Origin: Streptomyces sp. NBC_01116
GTDB lineage: Bacteria > Actinomycetota > Actinomycetes > Streptomycetales > Streptomycetaceae
Length of the DNA: 64,000 nt
NCBI RefSeq assembly: GCF_041435495.1
Contig: NZ_CP108644.1
Location: 8,169,501-8,233,500 of the forward strand
Direction: 5' to 3'
Shown: piece after piece, positions 19,656 through 27,742 of the stretch
Numbering within the stretch: the stretch's first letter is position 1
How the letters are laid out: each line of letters begins with the position of its first letter
Notes under the pieces: generated by a model
What the model was told of the DNA's origin: nothing
The model's input: the letters and a program-made list of their open reading frames with translations, nothing else
Database searches by the model: none
Position numbers and translations under genes: made by a program

Positions 19656-21370
19656 ACGCCACGGCCGAGCGACCGGGCCCGTACGAGCCCACCGCCCGCG
19701 ACGGGCTGAGACTCCTCGCCGGCTGCCTCCGGGACCGCCCCTCCCTCGCCGCCCTCGCCGTGCTCGGCGGACTCGTCTACCAGCTCGCCCTGATCGCCCT
19801 GCCCTGGTTCATCGAACGCGCCGTCGACCAGGGCATCGTCCACGAGGACCGCTCCGCCCTGCTTTGCTGGTCCCTGGTCATCGTGGGCGCCGGCATCCTG
19901 GCCGCCCTCGCGGAAATGGTCCTCGGCTGGTACTCCACCCTCCTCGCCACCACCCAGGGCAACCGCCTCTACATCGCCCTGGCGGACCGGGTCTCACGCC
20001 TCGACACCCGGACCCTCGCCCGGTACGGGGAGGGCGACCTCGGCATGCGCGGTACCCGCGACGTGGACCTGGTCCGGAGCTGGCTCTCCGGCGTCGCCTC
20101 GTTCCTCACGGGCGTCACCGGCTTCGCCGTCATGATCGTCGCGATCATGCGGCTGGACCCGCTCCTCGCCCTGATCTGCCTCCTGTGCGTACCGCCCCTG
20201 GTGTGGATCAACACCTACTGGTTCCCCAAGCGGTTCGGCGCGGCCAACACCGCGCTCTCCGCCGCCCACGGCAGCCGCGCCGACGCCGTCGAGGAACTGC
20301 TCTCCGCCAGCGCCGCCGTACGCGGACTCGGCGGCGAGCCCGCCCTGGTGCGACGCCACCACGAGCGCAGCGCAGCGGTCACCGAGCACACCCTGATCAC
20401 CGGCCGCGTCTCCGCCGGCTGGGCCGCCCTCTCGCCCTTCGTGCCCGCCCTCGCCATCGGCGCCGGCCTCGGCCTCGGCGGCATCGCCGTACTGCGCGGC
20501 ACCATGTCCGTCGGCGGCATCGTCGCCTTCACCAGCTGGATGAGCATGCTCGTCCTGTGGGTCGGCGTCATCACCCTGCGGATCAGCCAGCTCAGCCAGG
20601 CCACCACCGCGGCCCGCCGCCTCCAGGACGTCCTGCTGCCGCACCCCACGGACCGGGCCCCGGGAACGGAGCCGCTGCCCGCGACCGGCGACCTCACCGC
20701 CGAGGGCGTGAGCCACAGCGCCGGCGGACACCCGATCCTGGCCCCGGTCGACCTCACCGTGCGCCCCGGCGAGCTGGTCGCCGTGACCGGCCCCACCGGC
20801 TCCGGCAAGACGACGCTCCTGAGAATCCTCGCCGGACTCCTCCCGCCCACCACCGGCACCGTGCGCTTCGGCGGCCTCCCGCTGGAGGAGGCCGACACCG
20901 CCGAGGTCCACGCCCGGCTCGGCTATGTGCCCCAGCGCCCCGTCACCGTCAGCGGAACCCTCGCCGACAACCTCCGCCTGGGCTCCGCCCACACGGACGA
21001 CGAACTGCGCCACGCCTGCCGTACGGCCGCCCTCGACGACTACCTCGACGCGGCCCCCGACGGACTGGACACCCCCGTCGGCGAACGCGGCAGCACCCTC
21101 TCCGGCGGCCAGCTCCAACGCCTGGCCCTCGCCCGCGCCGTCCTGCGCAAGCCCCCCGTCCTCCTCCTCGACGACATCACCTCCGCGATCGACACGACCA
21201 CCGAACGCACCCTGCTGGCCCGGCTCCGCGCCTGGTCCGGCGAGACCGCGATCGTCTGCGCCACCCACCGCGGCGGCTTCCTCGACGCGGCCGACCGCAC
21301 CCTCACCCTCGCCCCGGCCCAGGCGGCCGCCCCCGACGACACGGAAGAGCGGGTGACCACCGGTGGCTGA
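19652..21370 (+). CDS. ABC exporter half-transporter (heterodimer subunit 1)
   Basis: A 572-residue type IV ABC half-transporter: a six-helix membrane domain (about 25-310) followed by a nucleotide-binding domain. Visible motifs are Walker A GPTGSGKTT, signature LSGGQ, Walker B VLLLDD and H-loop CATHRG. The residue after Walker B is Asp (LLLDDITSAID) instead of the catalytic Glu, so this subunit's own ATP site is probably weak. GTG 19652 overlaps the hydrolase stop. With the next gene it should form an exporter, probably for the siderophore, under the same iron-box promoter. Confidence 0.94.
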   Translation: MNATAERPGPYEPTARDGLRLLAGCLRDRPSLAALAVLGGLVYQLALIALPWFIERAVDQGIVHEDRSALLCWSLVIVGAGILAALAEMVLGWYSTLLATTQGNRLYIALADRVSRLDTRTLARYGEGDLGMRGTRDVDLVRSWLSGVASFLTGVTGFAVMIVAIMRLDPLLALICLLCVPPLVWINTYWFPKRFGAANTALSAAHGSRADAVEELLSASAAVRGLGGEPALVRRHHERSAAVTEHTLITGRVSAGWAALSPFVPALAIGAGLGLGGIAVLRGTMSVGGIVAFTSWMSMLVLWVGVITLRISQLSQATTAARRLQDVLLPHPTDRAPGTEPLPATGDLTAEGVSHSAGGHPILAPVDLTVRPGELVAVTGPTGSGKTTLLRILAGLLPPTTGTVRFGGLPLEEADTAEVHARLGYVPQRPVTVSGTLADNLRLGSAHTDDELRHACRTAALDDYLDAAPDGLDTPVGERGSTLSGGQLQRLALARAVLRKPPVLLLDDITSAIDTTTERTLLARLRAWSGETAIVCATHRGGFLDAADRTLTLAPAQAAAPDDTEERVTTGG

Positions 21371-23084
21371 GCACCAGCGCCTGACCGCGACCCCCGACCA
21401 GCGCCGCGTGCTGCGCCGGGCCTGGCCCCACATGCGGCCCGAGCGCCGGGGCATCACCCTCGCCCTGCTCGCCGGCGCAGCCGCGACCGCCACCACCGTC
21501 GCCGTGCCCGCCGTCATCGGCGCCGGCGTCGACCAGATCCTCCAGCGGGACCGTACCGGCCTCTTCACCGCCGTCGCCGCCCTCACCGTGCTGGCGCTGC
21601 TGCGGCTTCTCCTGTTCCGCCAGTCCGAACTGCTCCTCATCGCCGTCGGCGAACGCGTCGTCCGCGCCCTGCGCGAACTGGCCGTCACCCGGCTCTCCCG
21701 GGCACCGCTCCGTTTCCTCGAAGGACACCCCTCGGGCGACCTGCTCCGACGCACGACCACCGAGATCGCCGACCTCGCCAACTTCGTCCGCGGCCAGCTG
21801 CCCGACGTCCTCACCGTCGGCGCCTACCTCCTCTTCACGACCGTGCTGCTGCTCACCTACTCGCCGCTGCTCACCCTCGCCCTGGCCCTCGTGTTCGTCC
21901 CCGCCATCGTCTGCGTCCTGCGGCTGTTCAAGAAGGCCGCCAACCCGGCCTTCGCCGCCGAGGCCGCCGCCGCCGGCACCGTCGCCACGACCTACCGCGA
22001 GCTGGTGCAGTCCCGCGAGATGCTCCAGACCGGCGGTGGCATCGGCTTCTGGCGCGAGCGGTTCCTCGCGGACAACGAACGGCGCTACCGCGCGGCCCGG
22101 CGCAGCCAGCGCAGTCTGTTCCTGATCAGCCTCGCCCGTATCGTCCAGAGCCTCACGACGGCCGTGCTCCTGCTGGTCGGCGGCTGGCTCGCCGCCCGGG
22201 GCTCGATCAGCGTCGGCACGGTCGTCGTCTTCATCCTCGCCACCCGCCAGCTCTTCGACTCCGCCACCCAGGCGTCCAACCTCGTCGGACAGGTGCAGAT
22301 CTCCCTCGTCGGCCTCGCCCGGCTGCTCGACCTGCTCACCACCACGGCCCCCCGGGCGGGGATCCACGCCCCCCGCCCGGCACCCGACGACGCCGGACAG
22401 GGCGGCCCGGTCACCGCCGAACGCGGCGTGCTGGAGATCGAGGACCTCCGCTACTCCTACGTGGCGGGCACCGAGGTCCTGGGAGGCATCTCCGTACGGG
22501 TGGAACCCGGCGAACGGGTCGGCCTCGTCGGCCCCACCGGCTCCGGCAAGACGACCCTCGCCAAACTGATGACCGGCCTCTACGCACCGGACAGCGGCAC
22601 CGTCCGCTACGACGGCCACGACCTCGCCGCCCTCGCCCCCGCCGAACTCCGCCGCCGCATCGTCCTGATCCCGCAGCGCGTCCACATGATCGAGGGAACC
22701 CTCCTCGACAACCTCCGGCTGGTGCCGGGCGACCCCGACGAGCACAGCATCGCCGAAGCCGTCGAACGCCTGGGCCTCGCCGACTGGACCGGCTCACTCG
22801 ACGGGGGCCTGCACACCGACCTCGGGCGCGGTACGGGCCGGCTCTCGGCCGGCGAACTCCAACTGATCGGCCTGGTCCGCGCGGCCCTCCTGGACCCGGC
22901 GGTCCTCGTCCTCGACGAGGCCACCGCCGACATCGACCCCGATACGGCGCGCACCCTGGAAACCGCGATCGACACCCTGCGCGCGGACCGCACCCTCATC
23001 GTCATCGCCCACCGCGAAGCGACCATCAAGCGGCTTGCCCGCATCATCCGCCTCGACGAGAACGCCCTGCTCGCCCACAACTGA
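21363..23084 (+). CDS. ABC exporter half-transporter (heterodimer subunit 2)
   Basis: A 573-residue partner half-transporter that starts 8 nt before the stop of subunit 1. The membrane domain spans about 20-310; the nucleotide-binding domain has Walker A GPTGSGKTT, Walker B VLVLDEATADID with the catalytic Glu, and H-loop VIAHRE. The signature is LSAGE in place of LSGGQ. The degenerate signature here and the Asp Walker B in subunit 1 would fall in the same composite site if the two pair, the usual arrangement in heterodimeric exporters with one active and one structural site. It is the last gene of the operon, followed by a hairpin. Confidence 0.94.
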   Translation: MAEHQRLTATPDQRRVLRRAWPHMRPERRGITLALLAGAAATATTVAVPAVIGAGVDQILQRDRTGLFTAVAALTVLALLRLLLFRQSELLLIAVGERVVRALRELAVTRLSRAPLRFLEGHPSGDLLRRTTTEIADLANFVRGQLPDVLTVGAYLLFTTVLLLTYSPLLTLALALVFVPAIVCVLRLFKKAANPAFAAEAAAAGTVATTYRELVQSREMLQTGGGIGFWRERFLADNERRYRAARRSQRSLFLISLARIVQSLTTAVLLLVGGWLAARGSISVGTVVVFILATRQLFDSATQASNLVGQVQISLVGLARLLDLLTTTAPRAGIHAPRPAPDDAGQGGPVTAERGVLEIEDLRYSYVAGTEVLGGISVRVEPGERVGLVGPTGSGKTTLAKLMTGLYAPDSGTVRYDGHDLAALAPAELRRRIVLIPQRVHMIEGTLLDNLRLVPGDPDEHSIAEAVERLGLADWTGSLDGGLHTDLGRGTGRLSAGELQLIGLVRAALLDPAVLVLDEATADIDPDTARTLETAIDTLRADRTLIVIAHREATIKRLARIIRLDENALLAHN

Positions 23085-23094
23085 GCCCGCGACC

Positions 23095-23125
23095 GGCGGC
23101 CCCGCACACCGGGCGCGGGGCCGCC
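23095..23125 (+). terminator. Terminator of the siderophore operon
   Basis: A perfect 11-bp stem GGCGGCCCCGC / GCGGGGCCGCC with a 9-nt loop, starting 10 nt after the exporter stop codon. Confidence 0.75.
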
Positions 23126-23145
23126 TCCGTACGCACCGGACCTCC

Positions 23146-23320
23146 AGGCCCTGTCGTCGAGCTGCCGCCTGCCCAGCGGCGCCATGCACGTGCTCTCGCC
23201 GCACCGGGCACAGGCCCGAGTACGTCCCGTACGAGGACCAGCCCCCGGCACACCGGGAGCACGCACCTGACCCCGCAGGGCCGCCCTCCGGGCGACGACG
23301 GCAGTTCGACGACAGGGCCT
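23146..23320. mobile_element. MITE-like inverted-repeat element (about 175 bp)
   Basis: A 22-bp left arm (23146-23167, beginning AGGCCCTGTCGTCGA) is matched by an inverted right arm (23299-23320) with one mismatch. The interior has no plausible gene and can fold further, including a GTACG/CGTAC hairpin in the middle. Ends, size and non-coding content fit a non-autonomous miniature element. No clear target duplication remains. It fills almost all of the space between the exporter operon and the nitrobindin-like gene, ending 43 bp before that start codon. Confidence 0.7.
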
Positions 23321-23363
23321 AGGCTGCGACCCTGTACCGGCACCGACCCAGGAGCGCACCCGC

Positions 23364-23921
23364 ATGCACGACCCCGTCTCCGCCCTCCCCTTCCCCGACG
23401 CCCTCCGACCCGAGGCGTCCCCCGCGCCGCATCCGCTGCTCGCCCCGGTGACCGGGTACATCGGCACCTGGCGGGGCACGGGCCGCGGCGGGTACCCGAC
23501 GCTGGAGGCGGATTTCACCTACGCGCAGGAGGTCACCTTCAGCCACGACGGACGGCCCTTCCTCGCGTACGAGGCCCGAGCCTGGCTGCTCGACGCGGAC
23601 GGGCAACCGCTGCGGCCGTCCGCCCGGGAGACCGGCTGGTGGCGCCTGCAGTCGGACGGGCGGGTGGAGGCCCTGATCACCCAGCCCACCGGCATCGCGG
23701 AGATCTCGGCCGGCCAGGCCCGTGACGGCGCCGTGGACCTCGCGACCGAGCGGGTGTCCCTCGCCCCGACGGCCAAGGAGGTCGACGCCACCCGCCGCCG
23801 CTACACCCTGACGGATCCGGACACGCTCGTCTTCGTCCACGACCTCGCCGCGGTCGGCCGGCCGCTCCAGCACCACCTGTCGGCGCGACTCCGCCGAGAA
23901 GCCCCTGGCCAGCGCATTTAG
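23364..23921 (+). CDS. Nitrobindin-like heme-binding beta-barrel protein
   Basis: A 185-residue protein of the nitrobindin (THAP4 C-terminal/FABP-like) family, ferric-heme proteins linked to NO and peroxynitrite chemistry. The family motif GTWRGTGRGGYPTL is near residue 33; a WLL...ETGWWRL strand region and the C-terminal LQHHLSARL segment carry the likely proximal heme-ligand histidine. Length is normal. AGGAG lies 9 nt before the ATG. Monocistronic; its upstream region is largely the MITE-like element. Confidence 0.9.
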   Translation: MHDPVSALPFPDALRPEASPAPHPLLAPVTGYIGTWRGTGRGGYPTLEADFTYAQEVTFSHDGRPFLAYEARAWLLDADGQPLRPSARETGWWRLQSDGRVEALITQPTGIAEISAGQARDGAVDLATERVSLAPTAKEVDATRRRYTLTDPDTLVFVHDLAAVGRPLQHHLSARLRREAPGQRI

Positions 23922-24007
23922 TTGCCGGAGTGTGACCAAGGGCGTGCATGGAGCACGGCCCACCGGGCAGGTGGACGGGAAGCCAGGAGAACAGGAGCAC
24001 CTCCCCG

Positions 24008-24436
24008 ATGTCCCTTCCCTCGTACCCGGACTCCCCGTACCCGGGGCAGCCCGCCGCCGGCCACGACCCCTACGGCGGCCAGGCGCCCGCCCGGACGAAC
24101 GGCTTCGCGGTCGCCGCACTCGTGCTCGGCCTCATCGCCTGCCTGTTCTTCTGGACCGTGGTGGGCGGGCTGCTGCTCGGCCTGCTCGCCGTCGTCTTCG
24201 GGATCATCGCCGCGCTCCGCACCCGCCAGGGCCGGGCGCCGCGCCGGGTGATGGCGATAGTCGGCGCCGCGTTCGGGGCGCTCGGGCTCATCGGTTCCGT
24301 GATCGTCCTCGTGGTGGCCGTCTCCGTGTTCGACTCGCAGGAGTTCAAGAACCTGGAGGACTGCATGAACCGGGCCAACGGCCAGGCGGCCGAGGACCGG
24401 TGCGCGGAGGACTTCATCGACGAGCTGACCAACTGA
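24008..24436 (+). CDS. DUF4190-type small membrane protein
   Basis: A 142-residue protein with a Pro/Gly/Tyr-rich cytoplasmic N-terminus (SYPDSPYPGQP), then two hydrophobic helices (FAVAALVLGLIACLFFW... and MAIVGAAFGALGLIGSVIVL) and a short acidic, cysteine-containing tail (DCMNRANG, DRCAEDF). The layout and the GFAVAALVLG opening match Streptomyces DUF4190 proteins of unknown function. ATG 24008 is used because the proline-rich tract starts there and GGAG lies upstream; a 20-codon upstream extension is open but lacks family features. Confidence 0.8.
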   Translation: MSLPSYPDSPYPGQPAAGHDPYGGQAPARTNGFAVAALVLGLIACLFFWTVVGGLLLGLLAVVFGIIAALRTRQGRAPRRVMAIVGAAFGALGLIGSVIVLVVAVSVFDSQEFKNLEDCMNRANGQAAEDRCAEDFIDELTN

Positions 24437-24461
24437 CCGGTCCCGGACGACGACCCTCCGC

Positions 24462-24490
24462 GCCATCGGCCTGAGCCCCGGGCCGATGGC
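24462..24490 (+). terminator. Hairpin downstream of the DUF4190-type gene
   Basis: A perfect 10-bp stem GCCATCGGCC / GGCCGATGGC with a 9-nt loop, 25 nt after the stop codon. Confidence 0.7.
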
Positions 24491-24651
24491 CTCCGCACAC
24501 CTGTCCGTACCCGCCCGGCGGCGCGCCGCCGGTTGCACGCGCACCGGGTGTTTGCCACGGTGTTCCTGGGTAGGCGGCCCGGTGGTCTCCGGGCCTCACC
24601 GCCCGGTGGACCGTCCGCAACGGAGTGCAGAGCAGAGAGAAGGAGGGTTCG

Positions 24652-24729
24652 ATGTCATCGAAGCGACGTCGTAAGAAGAAGGCCCGCCGCAAGAACGCCG
24701 CGAACCACGGCAGGCGTCCGCAGAGCTGA
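24652..24729 (+). CDS. 50S ribosomal protein bL37 (25 residues)
   Basis: A 25-codon gene too short for most gene finders. Its product starts MSSKRRRKKKARRKNAANHG and ends RRPQS. The basic composition and the NAANHGxRP tail match bL37, the tiny actinobacterial large-subunit protein first seen in mycobacterial ribosome structures. A near-perfect Shine-Dalgarno (AGAAGGAGGG) lies just upstream and a 19-bp terminator hairpin starts 6 nt after the stop, so it is a well-expressed single-gene unit. Confidence 0.9.
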   Translation: MSSKRRRKKKARRKNAANHGRRPQS

Positions 24730-24734
24730 GGCGA

Positions 24735-24778
24735 CGCATCGGCCCCACCGGGCGGAGGAGCCCGGTGGGGCCGATGCG
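24735..24778. terminator. Strong terminator after bL37
   Basis: A perfect 19-bp stem (left arm 24735-24753, CGCATCGGCCCCACCGGGC) with a 6-nt loop (GGAGGA). It lies between bL37 and the convergent dehydrogenase gene and could serve both strands. Confidence 0.9.
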
Positions 24779-24906
24779 GTTTCCGTGGGCCGGGGGAGGG
24801 CCGTGCGGAACTCGGGTCCTCATGCTGATGCCCGGTACCTGCCGGGTTCACACCCCCAGCGGGGCCGCGGGCTCCGTTCCCGCCCTGGCGCACACCGGCG
24901 AATCCG

Positions 24907-25896
24907 TCACGGCTCCACCACGATCTTGCGGCCGATCCCCGCTCGGAAGCGCTCGATCGCCTGCGGATACTGCTCCAGCGGCAGCCGGTCGCTGATGAAC
25001 ACCGACGCGTCCAGCACCCCGCTCGCGAAGAGCGCCGCGGCCCGCTCGTAACTGTGCAGGACCGCCATCGAACCGGTGATGGTGATCTCCTGGTTGTAGA
25101 TCCTGTACGGCTCGATCACCGCGGTGGTGGCGTAGTCGGAGACCCCGAACTGGAGGAACGTGCCGCCCTTGGCGACCCTCCCCAGACCGTCCTGGATGGC
25201 GGCGGCGTTCCCGGTGGCGTCGATGACGACGTCCCAGCCGCCCGGACGGTCCAGCTCCTCGGCTCCGGCCGCCGCACCCGTGCAGCCCAGAGCCGTCGCG
25301 GTGGCCAGCCGCCGGGCGTTGACGTCCAGCATGTCCACCGACGCGGCGCCGGTGCGCTTGGCCAGCTCCAGCATCATCAGCCCCATCGTCCCGGACCCGT
25401 AGATCAGCACCTGGGCCCCGAGGTTGCCGCTCAGGACGTCGTAGCCCCGCACCGCGCACGACAGCGGCTCGATCAGCGCCGCGTCCCGGACGTCGATGTG
25501 CTCCGGAAGGATGACGCAGTTGGCGACGGGCGCCACCGCGAACTCCGCCGCGCCCCCGGGCACGGTGACGCCGATCGCCGCCCAGTTGTCGCAGAGGTTG
25601 CCCCGGCCCGAACGGCAGTAGCGGCACTCGTGGCAGTGCAGCGAGGGGTCCACGGCCACCTTGTCGCCGACGGACAGCTCCGTGACGTCCCTGCCGAGGC
25701 CGACGACCTCCCCGGCGAACTCGTGTCCGGGCACGATCGGCAGCGTCGGAGCGAACTCGCCCTGGAGGATGTGCAGATCGGTGCCGCACAGCCCGCACGA
25801 CGCCACCTCGACGACCACGTCGCGGGGGCCGGGCACGGGGTCCGGGACGGTGGTAACGGAGACTTTGCCGGGGGCTTCGACGATGGCTGCCCTCAT
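24907..25896 (-). CDS. Zinc-dependent medium-chain dehydrogenase (polyol/sorbitol type)
   Basis: A 329-residue zinc MDR enzyme. Catalytic zinc region CGLCGTDLH (Cys and neighbours, about residue 36) and GHEFAGEVVG; structural zinc cysteines in CHECRYCRSGRGNLC; NAD-binding strand VLIYGSGTMGLMMLE with a following acidic residue (MLDVNARR) that favours NAD. It is the last gene of a four-gene operon whose transporter components precede it with 4-nt overlaps, so it probably oxidises the imported sugar alcohol to a ketose. The exact substrate cannot be read from the sequence. Confidence 0.9.
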   Translation of the reverse strand: MRAAIVEAPGKVSVTTVPDPVPGPRDVVVEVASCGLCGTDLHILQGEFAPTLPIVPGHEFAGEVVGLGRDVTELSVGDKVAVDPSLHCHECRYCRSGRGNLCDNWAAIGVTVPGGAAEFAVAPVANCVILPEHIDVRDAALIEPLSCAVRGYDVLSGNLGAQVLIYGSGTMGLMMLELAKRTGAASVDMLDVNARRLATATALGCTGAAAGAEELDRPGGWDVVIDATGNAAAIQDGLGRVAKGGTFLQFGVSDYATTAVIEPYRIYNQEITITGSMAVLHSYERAAALFASGVLDASVFISDRLPLEQYPQAIERFRAGIGRKIVVEP

Positions 25897-26783
25897 TTGA
25901 CTGCTCCAAGAGAGAGGCCCTGGACGAGTTTGTCCTGGGCGGCGTAGCCGGCGACGAGCACCGGCAGGGACACGACCACGGACGCCGCGCACAGCTGGGC
26001 GAGGAAGAGGCCCTGGCTGGTGACGAAGGTGGTCAGATGGACGGGCGCGGTTCCGGCGACCACGCCGGTCAGCACCCGGGCGAACAACAGCTCGTTCCAG
26101 CTGAAGATGAAGCAGATCAGGGCGGTCGCGGCGATGCCGGGGCCGGCGACCGGGGCGACGACACGGCGCAGCACCGTAGGCAGCCGGGCCCCGTCGACCT
26201 GCGCCGCCTCGATGATGGAGACGGGGACGTCCGCGAGGAAGGACTGCATCATCCACACCGCGATCGGCAGGTTCATCGAGGTGTAGAGCAGGACCAGCAG
26301 CCAGATGTTGTCCAGCAGCCCCGTGTTCTTCGCGAACAGGTACACCGGCAGGAGCCCGGCGACGACGGGAAGCATCTTGGTGGACAGGAAGAAGAACATC
26401 ACGTCCGTCCACTTGCGGACCCGCCGGATGGACAGCGCGTACGCGGCCGGAAGCGCGAGCAGCAGCACCAGCACGGTCGAGAAGAGCGAGGCCGCCAGCG
26501 AGTTGACCAGCGGGGGCCACGGCGTCGGGCCGCCTCCACCGCCGAAGAAGGTGCGGTAGCCGTCCAGCGTCAGCGCGGCGGCGATCGACGGCGGGTTGGT
26601 CGCGGCGTCGGCCTCCGCGTGGAAGGACGTCAGCGCCATCCACAGGGCGGGCAGGCAGAAGCCGATCCCCACGACCCAGGCGGCCACGCCCAGGGCCGCC
26701 GACCGCCGACGCGCCCTGCGCGTGACGGCGTTGAGGGATGCCTTCGCGGATGCGGATGCGGATGTCGTGGTCGAGGCGCTCAT
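25893..26783 (-). CDS. Sugar/polyol ABC transporter permease (MalG-like)
   Basis: A 296-residue inner-membrane permease with six predicted helices. The EAA loop is present as EAAQVDGARLPTVLRRVVAP, which docks the ATPase. Its stop overlaps the dehydrogenase start and its start overlaps the stop of the other permease (ATGA both times). No ATPase gene is in the operon; in Streptomyces such carbohydrate transporters share the ATPase MsiK. Confidence 0.93.
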   Translation of the reverse strand: MSASTTTSASASAKASLNAVTRRARRRSAALGVAAWVVGIGFCLPALWMALTSFHAEADAATNPPSIAAALTLDGYRTFFGGGGGPTPWPPLVNSLAASLFSTVLVLLLALPAAYALSIRRVRKWTDVMFFFLSTKMLPVVAGLLPVYLFAKNTGLLDNIWLLVLLYTSMNLPIAVWMMQSFLADVPVSIIEAAQVDGARLPTVLRRVVAPVAGPGIAATALICFIFSWNELLFARVLTGVVAGTAPVHLTTFVTSQGLFLAQLCAASVVVSLPVLVAGYAAQDKLVQGLSLGAVK

Positions 26784-27742
26784 GCGCGGCTCGCCTCCTC
26801 ACGGAAGAGGGAGGAGACCGTCCGGAGCGCGAAGGTGGCGATGACGATCGTGCCGATCACCACGACCACGCCCGCCGCCGACGCCAGCCCGTACTCATGG
26901 GCCCGGTAGAAGGTCTCGTAGACGGTGTACGGGAGGTTGGCGGTGCCGAGACCGCCGGAGGTGATCGTGAACACCGCGTCGAAGTTCTGCACGATGTACA
27001 CCGAGCCGAGCAGGACGCCGAGTTCGAGATACCGGCGCAGATGCGGCAGGGTCAGATAGCGGAACATCTGCCAGGGGCCGGCCCCGTCCAGCCGCGCGGC
27101 CTCCATGATCTCGGCGGGCCGGCTCTGCAGCCCGGCCAGGAGGATCAGCATCATGAACGGCGTCCACTGCCACACGAGCGACGCCTCGATGGCGATCAGC
27201 GGCATCTGCGAGGTCCACTCGGGCTGGGCGATCGACTCGATGCCGAACATCTCGCCGAACCAGGTGAGGGCCCCGTTGAACAGCCCGTACTCGGGGTTGT
27301 AGAGCGCGTGCTTCCACAGCAGCGCGGCGGAGACCGGCACCAGCAGGAACGGGGTGATCAGCAGCGTGCGCACGAACCCCCGGCCGAAGAAGGCGCGGTC
27401 CAGCAGCAGGGCGAAGAGGAGCCCCAGCACGACGCTGACGATCACGACGGACGCGGTCAGGACGACGGTCGTCACGACCGATTCACGCAACGCCTCGTCG
27501 GTGAAGACGGAGGCGTAGTTGGAGAGCCCCGTGAAGTGGCGCTTCTCCGGCTTGAGGGAGTTCCAGTCGAAGAGCGAGATCACCAGCGTCGCCACGAAGG
27601 GCAGTTGGGTGACGGCGATCAGGAAGACCAGCGCCGGGAGCAGGGGAGCGCGGGTCGCCCAGGCGCGACGCCGGCCACCACCGCCCTGCTTCCTCGCCGG
27701 AGCGGGCGGGGACGTGGTCCCTCTGGCTGCGGTGACGGTCAT
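26780..27742 (-). CDS. Sugar/polyol ABC transporter permease (MalF-like)
   Basis: A 320-residue permease with an Arg/Pro-rich cytoplasmic N-terminus and six hydrophobic helices. The EAA motif is EAARLDGAGPWQMFRYLTLP. Start ATG 27742 overlaps the stop of the binding protein by 4 nt. The open frame extends further upstream, but those residues are a shadow of the binding-protein gene. It pairs with the MalG-like permease. Confidence 0.93.
   Translation of the reverse strand: MTVTAARGTTSPPAPARKQGGGGRRRAWATRAPLLPALVFLIAVTQLPFVATLVISLFDWNSLKPEKRHFTGLSNYASVFTDEALRESVVTTVVLTASVVIVSVVLGLLFALLLDRAFFGRGFVRTLLITPFLLVPVSAALLWKHALYNPEYGLFNGALTWFGEMFGIESIAQPEWTSQMPLIAIEASLVWQWTPFMMLILLAGLQSRPAEIMEAARLDGAGPWQMFRYLTLPHLRRYLELGVLLGSVYIVQNFDAVFTITSGGLGTANLPYTVYETFYRAHEYGLASAAGVVVVIGTIVIATFALRTVSSLFREEASRA

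Noticed and set aside
24533..25051. 172-codon plus-strand frame over the bL37 gene
   Set aside because: Composition is shadow-like; the 25-codon frame has the SD, the terminator and the known protein sequence.
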